Assembly: GCA_015064195.1 (NCBI GenBank)
Contig: SVSO01000223.1
Location: forward strand, 1 to 5,074
DNA from: Oscillospiraceae bacterium
Lineage (GTDB): Bacteria; Bacillota_A; Clostridia; Oscillospirales; CAG-272
Direction of reading: 5' to 3'
DNA length: 5,074 bases
Shown: one piece after another, positions 1-5,074 of the stretch
Layout: each line of letters starts with the position of its first letter
Position numbering within the stretch: position 1 is the stretch's first letter
Translations under genes and position numbers: made by a program
The notes under the pieces: model-generated
What the model saw: only the letters and a program-made list of their open reading frames with translations
Told to the model about the DNA's origin: nothing
Database searches by the model: none

Positions 1-1
1 C

Positions 2-331
2 ACCAACGTCTCCGGCGGTCAGAAGCAGCGTTTGTGCATTGCCCGCGCTTTGCTGAAAAAACCGAAGATCCTCATTCTGGATGACTCCACCAGCGCCGTG
101 GATACCAAGACGGATATGCTCATCCGGGAAGGCTTCAAGCGGTACATTCCCGAGACGACCAAGCTCATCATCGCTCAGCGCGTGGCCTCCGTCATGGACG
201 CAGACATGATCATCGTTATGGATAACGGCAGAATTTCCGCCGCGGGAACGCACGATGAACTGCTCCGCGAAAGTGAGATCTACCGCGAAGTTTACGAACA
301 GCAGACGAAGGGAGGCGAGGAGCATGAGTAA
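2..331 (+). CDS. ABC exporter half-transporter, C-terminal end of the ATPase domain (5'-truncated; degenerate-site subunit)
   Basis: Only the last 109 codons are inside the window; the membrane domain and Walker A lie upstream. The reading frame opens directly on an ABC signature, VSGGQ (nt 8-22), followed by [10 protein letters not shown]. Walker B is ILILDD (nt 68-85), with Asp (nt 83-85) where the catalytic Glu normally sits. The D-loop SAVD follows. The switch (H-loop) position reads IIAQR, with Gln at nt 176-178 in place of His. In heterodimeric exporters such as TM287/288 and BmrC/BmrD, one subunit carries this kind of non-catalytic ATP site while keeping a good signature for its partner. 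I infer that this protein is that subunit, at the inner membrane face, paired with the next gene. The stop codon overlaps the start region of the next gene by 8 nt, so the two are probably translationally coupled. The substrate cannot be told from this fragment. Confidence 0.93.
   Translation, partial: TNVSGGQKQRLCIARALLKKPKILILDDSTSAVDTKTDMLIREGFKRYIPETTKLIIAQRVASVMDADMIIVMDNGRISAAGTHDELLRESEIYREVYEQQTKGGEEHE
308..315 (+). promoter_or_regulatory. Ribosome binding site of the second ABC subunit
   Basis: AAGGGAGG ends 8 nt before the ATG at 324, close to ideal Shine-Dalgarno complementarity and spacing. It lies inside the 3' end of the upstream ABC gene. It decides the start: the frame is open further upstream to a possible TTG at 255, but that would overlap the previous gene by 77 nt and extend into its conserved end. 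Confidence 0.85.
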
Positions 332-2243
332 GCCCACTCAGGACGGCAAGGATTTCAAGCGCAAGATCGATTTCGGCGTGCTGGCGCGGGTCATTAAGCT
401 GCTTTTTGGCTTTTATCCCCGTCTCGTGCCGGTGACGATCTTCTGCATTCTCTTCGCCGCCGCAACCGCATCCATCCCGCCGCTGTTCATTCAGCGCGTC
501 ATCGCCGTCATCGAAGCATGGTATCCCACCAAGGACTGGGCTTCCGCATCCAGGGAGATCATTCCCCTGATCCTCATCCTCATCGGGCTGTATGTCATCA
601 GTCTCTGTGCCATCACCCTCCAGTCTCAGCTGATGGCGTATATGACCCAGGGATTCCTTTCCAAAATGCGCATCAAAATGTTTGATGGGATGCAGAATCT
701 GCCCATCAAATATTTCGACACCCACAAGCACGGCGACATCATGAGCCACTACACCAACGACATCGACACCCTGCGTCAGCTGGTGTCCCAGTCGCTGCCC
801 GCACTGCTTCAGTCCACCGTGGTGGTGGTGTTCGTCTTCTGCATCATGCTCTGGTTCAGCATTCCCATGACCCTCATCCTGCTCCTCGGCGTGCTTGCCA
901 TGCTGTTCGTCTCCAAAACCGTGGGCGGCGGCTCGGCGAAGTATTTCATCCGTCAGCAGATGGCCATCGGTAAGACCGAGGGCTACATTCAGGAGATGAT
1001 GAACGGTCAGAAGGTAGTCAAGGTCTTCTGCCACGAGGCCGAGGCCGGCGCGGATTTCGACAAGATCAACGAAGCGCTCTATGAAGACAGCCGCCGCGCT
1101 CATGCCTATGCCAACATGATGGGCCCCATCATCTCCAACATCGGCAACGTGCTGTATGTGCTCATCGCCACCGCAGGCGCGCTGTTCATCACGCTGGGAC
1201 TGCCCAATCTGAGCATTTCCGGCATGGCATTCGGCATCAGCATCCTCGTGCCCTTCCTCAACATGACCAAGCAGTTCACCGGCAACGTGAATACTCTCAC
1301 CCAGCAGTTCAACTCCATCGTCATGGCAATGGCGGGCGCAAAGCGTGTGTTCGCGCTGATGGATGAAGAGCCGGAGACGGATGAAGGCTATGTGACGCTG
1401 GTGGATGCCGAAATCAGTGCGGACGGAAGCATCACCGAAGCCGATCATCACACCGGACGCTGGGCATGGAAGCATCCCCACGGCGACGGCACTGTCACCT
1501 ACACCGAGCTTCGCGGCGATGTGCGGCTGACCGAGGTGGATTTTGAATATGAGGAAGGCAAGCCTGTTCTCCACGATGTGTCCGTTTATGCAGAGCCGGG
1601 TCAGAAGGTGGCATTTGTCGGCGCAACCGGTGCGGGCAAGACCACCATCACCAACCTCATCAACCGCTTCTACGACATTGCTGACGGAAAGATCCGCTAT
1701 GACGGCATCAATGTGGGCAAGATCAAAAAGTCCGATCTCCGCCGCTCCCTCGGCATCGTGCTGCAGGAGACGAATCTGTTCACCGGCACGGTCATGGACA
1801 ACATCCGCTACGGTCGCCTTGACGCCACGGATGAAGACTGCATCGAAGCCGCAAAGCTCGCCGGTGCGGACGATTTTATCACCCGTCTGCCCAATGGATA
1901 CGCTACAGAGCTTACGAACAACGGCGCGAATCTGTCACAGGGTCAGCGTCAGCTCATCGCCATCGCGAGAGCCGCTGTCGCCGATCCCCCCGTCATGATC
2001 CTCGACGAAGCCACCTCAAGCATCGACACCCGCACGGAAGCCATCGTTCAGCGGGGCATGGATAAGTTGATGGAGGGCCGCACAGTGTTCGTCATCGCTC
2101 ACCGGCTGTCCACCGTCATGAATTCCGACGTCATCATGGTTCTCGATCACGGCCGCATCATTGAGCGCGGCAGTCACGACAAGCTGATCGCCGAAAAAGG
2201 CACGTACTATCAGCTGTACACCGGCGCATTTGAGCTGGAATAA
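324..2243 (+). CDS. ABC exporter half-transporter, membrane domain plus ATPase domain (catalytic-site subunit)
   Basis: A complete 639-residue type I (ABCB-like) exporter subunit, a usual length or slightly long. Hydrophobic segments suggest six membrane helices at about residues 33-54, 79-99, 157-178, 180-197, 268-291 and 298-313. The ATPase domain starts near residue 398. It has Walker A GATGAGKT (433-440), Q-loop Gln481, signature LSQGQ (537-541), Walker B VMILDE (557-562) with catalytic Glu562, D-loop SSID, and switch His593. The signature deviates from LSGGQ. Because each ATP site combines Walker motifs from one subunit with the signature of the other, this altered signature should face the degenerate Walker B and H-loop of the upstream partner, as in TM287/288-type heterodimers. 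Residues about 350-398, between the membrane and ATPase domains, form an extra acidic, Trp/His-containing linker. The likely role is ATP-driven export of a drug, lipid or peptide; the substrate is unknown. A hairpin terminator follows directly. Confidence 0.95.
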   Translation: MSKPTQDGKDFKRKIDFGVLARVIKLLFGFYPRLVPVTIFCILFAAATASIPPLFIQRVIAVIEAWYPTKDWASASREIIPLILILIGLYVISLCAITLQSQLMAYMTQGFLSKMRIKMFDGMQNLPIKYFDTHKHGDIMSHYTNDIDTLRQLVSQSLPALLQSTVVVVFVFCIMLWFSIPMTLILLLGVLAMLFVSKTVGGGSAKYFIRQQMAIGKTEGYIQEMMNGQKVVKVFCHEAEAGADFDKINEALYEDSRRAHAYANMMGPIISNIGNVLYVLIATAGALFITLGLPNLSISGMAFGISILVPFLNMTKQFTGNVNTLTQQFNSIVMAMAGAKRVFALMDEEPETDEGYVTLVDAEISADGSITEADHHTGRWAWKHPHGDGTVTYTELRGDVRLTEVDFEYEEGKPVLHDVSVYAEPGQKVAFVGATGAGKTTITNLINRFYDIADGKIRYDGINVGKIKKSDLRRSLGIVLQETNLFTGTVMDNIRYGRLDATDEDCIEAAKLAGADDFITRLPNGYATELTNNGANLSQGQRQLIAIARAAVADPPVMILDEATSSIDTRTEAIVQRGMDKLMEGRTVFVIAHRLSTVMNSDVIMVLDHGRIIERGSHDKLIAEKGTYYQLYTGAFELE

Positions 2244-2247
2244 GCAA

Positions 2248-2280
2248 AAAAATTCCGACTGAATTTCAGTCGGAATTTTT
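2248..2280. terminator. Bidirectional rho-independent terminator between convergent genes
   Basis: Perfect 15-bp inverted repeat: arms at 2248-2262 and 2266-2280, with a 3-nt loop (ATT). The core is TTCCGACTGA, flanked by A:T pairs. On the plus strand the stem ends in TTTTT followed by G and TTTT. On the minus strand it ends in a run of seven T (complement of 2246-2252). It starts 4 nt after the ABC gene stop codon and lies 3 nt past the stop codon of the minus-strand CapA-like gene, so it can end both transcripts. Confidence 0.93.
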
Positions 2281-2283
2281 GTT

Positions 2284-3390
2284 TTACCGGAGCTTTTGGT
2301 TCTCTGCCAGCTCATTGGTCTTATTCCACGTATAGAACAGCTCGCGCCATACATCGGTGTGAGCCTCGCAGTCCAGATAGTGGGCGAAGATCTGAATCTT
2401 GTCCAGATCGTCCTCCACGGAATGACCGCAGATGGACTTTTTGTAGTTGTCGTGCATCATCACGCAGAATTCGTGCCAGCCCTTCTTCCACTGGCCGTTC
2501 GTCAGCTCCTCGGAACGTGCGAAGAAATCCTTCATAATGCGCGCGGAGGTCTCCTCGTCGGCAAGGTCGATGCCGCAGTCGTTCGCCAGAACCGGCACAA
2601 AACCGATGTCCATTCTCTCCCGGGTCACATCCAGTTCGATCATCAGGCCCTCGCCCCATTCGGGCTTGTCGAGGTATTTGACAAAGTGGAAGTTGCCCTG
2701 TCCGTAGACGATATGGCCGCCCTCGAACTTCTCATAGCAGCCAATAATGTGGCTGTGCTGACAGAATACCGCATCCGCGCCGCACCGTACCATCTCACGG
2801 CAGGCTTTCAGAAGCCGCGGAGACGGATAACGGCAGTGCTCCTTGCCGCCGTGGTAGATGACGATGACATAATCTGCATCTTTTTTCGCCCGGCGGATGT
2901 CCTCCATGGTCTCGAATTCATCGAAGGGCCGCGCACCGCAGCGTTCCTCGGTAGCATAGGAATATTCATGCTCGCAGACGTTGACCACTGCCACCGTGAT
3001 GCCGTCCACCACCATGACGTGATTCTCGCGGGAATCCTCATAATCGCTGCCAACGCCCGTCCACTTGAGTCCCACCCGGTCAAGCTCGGCGAGAGTATCC
3101 ACAAGTCCCTCAACGCCGTAGTCGAAGATGTGGTTGTTGCTGAGCATACAATCGGTCACGCCGGCTTTTTTCAGCGTATCGGCAGTGGCCTTCGGCCCTT
3201 TCAGATTCGGGCCTTTTTTGATGATCCGATGCTCCGTATCCGTCAGCGCGCATTCGAGATTCACCAGCACGCGGTCGCATCCGGCAAACTGCTCCAGCAC
3301 CCGTCCGAACGCCGTTTTTTCATCTGCAGCTGCAAACACCGGTGCGCTGGCGGAGGTGATGGAAATATCTCCGCAGATCGCAAGTCTCAT
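2284..3390 (-). CDS. CapA-family (PGA_cap) metallophosphoesterase-like protein
   Basis: 368 residues. The motif series fits the CapA/PGA_cap fold, which is related to calcineurin-like phosphoesterases: GDI at the N-terminus (Asp8), NLE (44-46), SNNHIFDYG (84-92), HGGKEH (180-185), GADAVFCQHSH (204-214) and VYGQGNF (228-234). The Asp, Asn and His residues are the expected metal ligands. CapA itself belongs to poly-gamma-glutamate capsule synthesis and is membrane-anchored. This protein has no signal peptide or membrane segment, since the chain begins directly with the first beta strand, and no capB or capC gene is nearby. A cytoplasmic phosphoesterase-like role is therefore more likely than capsule synthesis, and the substrate is unknown. 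The C-terminal hundred or so residues, rich in Trp, His and charged residues, lie outside the recognisable motifs. The ATG at 3390 is chosen because GGGAGG lies 8 nt upstream, and because longer starts at 3426 and 3453 fall inside the -10 and -35 boxes of the promoter. Confidence 0.9.
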   Translation of the reverse strand: MRLAICGDISITSASAPVFAAADEKTAFGRVLEQFAGCDRVLVNLECALTDTEHRIIKKGPNLKGPKATADTLKKAGVTDCMLSNNHIFDYGVEGLVDTLAELDRVGLKWTGVGSDYEDSRENHVMVVDGITVAVVNVCEHEYSYATEERCGARPFDEFETMEDIRRAKKDADYVIVIYHGGKEHCRYPSPRLLKACREMVRCGADAVFCQHSHIIGCYEKFEGGHIVYGQGNFHFVKYLDKPEWGEGLMIELDVTRERMDIGFVPVLANDCGIDLADEETSARIMKDFFARSEELTNGQWKKGWHEFCVMMHDNYKKSICGHSVEDDLDKIQIFAHYLDCEAHTDVWRELFYTWNKTNELAENQKLR

Positions 3391-3398
3391 GGAATCGT

Positions 3399-3404
3399 CC
3401 TCCC
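3399..3404 (-). promoter_or_regulatory. Ribosome binding site of the CapA-like gene
   Basis: Read on the minus strand, GGGAGG (followed by A) lies 8 nt before the ATG at 3390. It fixes the start 21 codons inside the longest open frame. Confidence 0.85.
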
Positions 3405-3424
3405 AATCAGATTTTTGCAGCTTC

Positions 3425-3453
3425 ATTATAACAAATATCCGACCGGCTGTCAA
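3425..3453 (-). promoter_or_regulatory. Consensus housekeeping-sigma promoter of the CapA-like gene
   Basis: On the minus strand, TTGACA (3453-3448) and TATAAT (3430-3425) are separated by exactly 17 nt. TGT directly before TATAAT gives an extended -10 (TGnTATAAT). Both hexamers match the sigma-70/SigA consensus perfectly. Transcription should start near 3418, giving a leader of about 28 nt that holds the ribosome binding site. Upstream of the -35 box the DNA is A+T-rich (around 3467-3480), which may help as an UP-like element; that last point is inference. Confidence 0.92.
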
Positions 3454-3513
3454 CCCATCACGCGAATATTAATCGAAAATCGCACAAAATGGGCGAAATC
3501 CTTTTGAAAATCG
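3454..3513. other. Short intergenic stretch between the GH36 gene and the CapA-like promoter
   Basis: Sixty A+T-rich bases between the glycosidase stop codon and the -35 box. It contains two direct copies of GAAAATCG (3475-3482 and 3506-3513, plus-strand reading), 31 nt apart from start to start. I see no stable hairpin with a T-tract, so no clear terminator for the glycosidase gene. Confidence 0.5.
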
Positions 3514-5074
3514 TCACTCCAGCACGAATACGCCGGCGGTCAGCTCATCGCCCATGTTGATGGTCACGCGCTCACCTGTTGTGATGGCATAATCGTTGGC
3601 CTTCGGATAGAGGCAGGTGCAGGAATTTGCGGCGATGGGCAATGTGATATCACCAACGCCGGCCTTCTGCCAGAGCATCACGTAGGTCTTTGCACCGGCT
3701 TTGTAGGCGACGCAGTGGATTTCGTCCGTGTAACGGTTGAAGCCCAGCGGCCAGAAGGGGACGAAGGTTTTCACCTCATGCCGGAAGCTCTTGTAAGCCT
3801 CCACGCCCTCGGAAAGCAGGTGGAATTTGTCGCCCAGCTCATTGGGACGGCCGGCAAGATAGGGCACGCCCGCAAGTCCGCTGGTTATGGTGTAAACAAG
3901 CTCCTTTTCGCTCATGTCGGGCATGGGACAGATCCAGATGCCCGCCTGCTCCGGCAGAACGCTGGCCGCCGCATTGGAGGCGATCATGCCGGTCTGGATG
4001 AAGCTTTCATTGTCCGAGGTAGACTGCAGATGAAAGCGGGACAGCAGATCGTAATTCATGCGCATGGAGCCGCTGGCACAGCTTTCAAAGATCACGTCGG
4101 GATAGCGCGCCGTCAGACTGTCGATCCACGCGCCGAATGCCGCCGCGCACTGCTCAAAGCCGTCGCCCACGCTCTCCGCATCCACCTCCGTGCCGATGCC
4201 CGCGTCGATGTTGTAGTCGAATTTGAAGAAGCCGATGCCGTATTCGCGGATCAGGCGGTCAACGGTATCGTCAAGATGCCGGCGCACGATGGGATGCCGG
4301 AAATCCAGCTGATAGCGCTGGCGATTGACCACGCGCCTGCCATGGCGCATGAAGAAGCACTCGTCCGGCCACTCCTTCGCCAGCGGACAGTTGACACCCA
4401 TAACCTCCGGCTCGACCCAGATGCCGGGAATGAGATCGAGGGAGCGGATGTAGGCAAACAGCGCGGCAAGTCCGCCGTCAAACCGCGTCTCGGATGCGAT
4501 CCATTCCCCCACGGAATCCCACCAATGCCCGTCTGCATACCAGCCCGCATCCATGATGTAATACTCCGCGCCGGATCGTTTTGCAGCCGCTGCCATTTCC
4601 TTCACCGTATCGGTGTGGGGATTTGCACCAAGGCACTTCATGTAATCGTTATGGAACACCGGCATTTTTTCATACGCCGCGCTGGTTTTCTTGATGATGC
4701 GGCGGAATGCGGTGAGAGATGCGAAGGCGCTGTCGAAGCTGTCGCCGACGGAAATGGAGGTGAGGGGCGAATCGTAGGTCTCGCCGGGGATGAGGGAGCG
4801 ATACCAGCCCGTTTCCTCGCACGGGCCGAACAGCGTGAAATACAGATTGAACGCATTGTCGCCCAGCTCGAAATTCCATGTGCCGTTGTGCTCGATCTCC
4901 CAGATGAAGCCCTCGCCATCCTTTTTGCCAAGCCAGCCCATGGGGATGAAATCCTTGGTGGTGAAGGTGCCGGTGTTGCCGATCTTGAACTTGGTGCTGG
5001 TCACACTGCGGCCGGGAAGCTGTGCCAGTCCCAGCTCCGTTGGCGTATGGGAAGCGATGATGCCCTCCTGACAC
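3514..5074 (-). CDS. GH36-family alpha-galactosidase (N-terminus beyond window edge)
   Basis: The visible part is about 519 codons. The frame stays open to the window edge, so the GTG at 5004 is an internal Val codon, not a start. Numbering from that Val, MDAGWY (151-156) and GIWVEPEVMG (194-203) match GH-clan D barrel motifs. KFDYN (261-265) carries the expected nucleophile Asp263 (nt 4216-4218). ESCASG (307-312) is a conserved loop, and TSDNES (329-334) carries the expected acid/base Asp331 (nt 4012-4014). A beta-rich C-terminal domain follows. Family GH36 enzymes are retaining glycosidases that release terminal alpha-galactose from melibiose, raffinose-type sugars or galactomannan. Family members are usually around 700 residues or more, so much of the N-terminal beta domain is missing here. 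There is no sign of frameshift. Exact specificity is uncertain because KFDYN differs from the KWDMN of well-studied members. The gene ends 123 nt before the CapA-like start codon, in the same direction. Confidence 0.93.
   Translation of the reverse strand, partial: CQEGIIASHTPTELGLAQLPGRSVTSTKFKIGNTGTFTTKDFIPMGWLGKKDGEGFIWEIEHNGTWNFELGDNAFNLYFTLFGPCEETGWYRSLIPGETYDSPLTSISVGDSFDSAFASLTAFRRIIKKTSAAYEKMPVFHNDYMKCLGANPHTDTVKEMAAAAKRSGAEYYIMDAGWYADGHWWDSVGEWIASETRFDGGLAALFAYIRSLDLIPGIWVEPEVMGVNCPLAKEWPDECFFMRHGRRVVNRQRYQLDFRHPIVRRHLDDTVDRLIREYGIGFFKFDYNIDAGIGTEVDAESVGDGFEQCAAAFGAWIDSLTARYPDVIFESCASGSMRMNYDLLSRFHLQSTSDNESFIQTGMIASNAAASVLPEQAGIWICPMPDMSEKELVYTITSGLAGVPYLAGRPNELGDKFHLLSEGVEAYKSFRHEVKTFVPFWPLGFNRYTDEIHCVAYKAGAKTYVMLWQKAGVGDITLPIAANSCTCLYPKANDYAITTGERVTINMGDELTAGVFVLE

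Noticed and set aside
255..323. Upstream extension of the second ABC subunit to a TTG start
   Set aside because: It would overlap the previous gene by 77 nt and adds a basic stretch not expected in this family. The ATG at 324 has a well-spaced ribosome binding site.
216..1574. A 452-codon open frame antisense to the ABC gene
   Set aside because: It is a shadow created by G/C-rich third positions. The translation is dominated by His, Asp, Gly and Glu, has no recognisable domain, and lies opposite a clear full-length ABC exporter gene.
3188..3197. Small GGCC-TTC-GGCC hairpin inside the CapA-like gene
   Set aside because: A 4-bp stem within coding sequence with no T-tract; explained by codon use.
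3391..3453. Longer starts of the CapA-like gene at 3426 (ATG) and 3453 (TTG)
   Set aside because: They fall within the -10 and -35 hexamers, upstream of the expected transcript start near 3418, and would put residues ahead of the first beta strand of the fold.
2296..3507. A 403-codon plus-strand open frame opposite the CapA-like gene
   Set aside because: Its translation is rich in His, Val and Ala with no family motifs. The minus strand has all CapA motifs, a promoter and a ribosome binding site, and the frame runs through the terminator-proximal end with no start signal.
3514..5004. GTG at 5004 as the true start of the glycosidase
   Set aside because: The frame stays open to the window edge. 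The residues before it continue the N-terminal domain, and GH36 proteins are considerably longer than 496 residues.

Overview
The window looks like chromosomal DNA from a moderately G+C-rich Firmicute, most likely a gut-type member of the Clostridia. The reasons are strong GGAGG-type ribosome binding sites, a consensus housekeeping promoter, a U-tract hairpin terminator and the style of the proteins. This taxonomic reading is inference; there is no rRNA or other marker gene.

Layout: (1) Positions 2-2243, plus strand: the last 109 codons of one ABC exporter half-transporter, overlapping by 8 nt a complete second half-transporter of 639 residues. Their nucleotide-binding motifs are complementary: the first has lost the catalytic Glu and the switch His, and the second keeps both but has an altered signature. 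They therefore look like the two subunits of an asymmetric heterodimeric exporter of the BmrC/BmrD, LmrCD or TM287/288 type. (2) Positions 2248-2280: a 15-bp hairpin with T-tracts on both strands, shared by the two convergent transcription units. (3) Positions 2284-3390, minus strand: a soluble CapA-type (PGA_cap) metallophosphoesterase-like protein. It has its own promoter, with perfect -35 and -10 hexamers, 17-bp spacing and an extended -10. (4) Positions 3514-5074, minus strand: most of a GH36-family alpha-galactosidase, cut at its N-terminus by the window edge.

The ABC pair is a translationally coupled unit. The glycosidase and the CapA-like gene lie in the same direction, 123 nt apart. 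No clear terminator lies between them, so some read-through is possible, but the strong promoter lets the CapA-like gene be transcribed independently. Nothing shows that the exporter and the minus-strand genes share a pathway. No RNA genes, mobile elements, CRISPR arrays or origins were seen. Every stretch longer than 130 nt is coding. I did not find a convincing new system; the points most worth a second look are the split asymmetry of the exporter ATPase sites, an acidic linker insertion in the second subunit, and the unusually perfect promoter.
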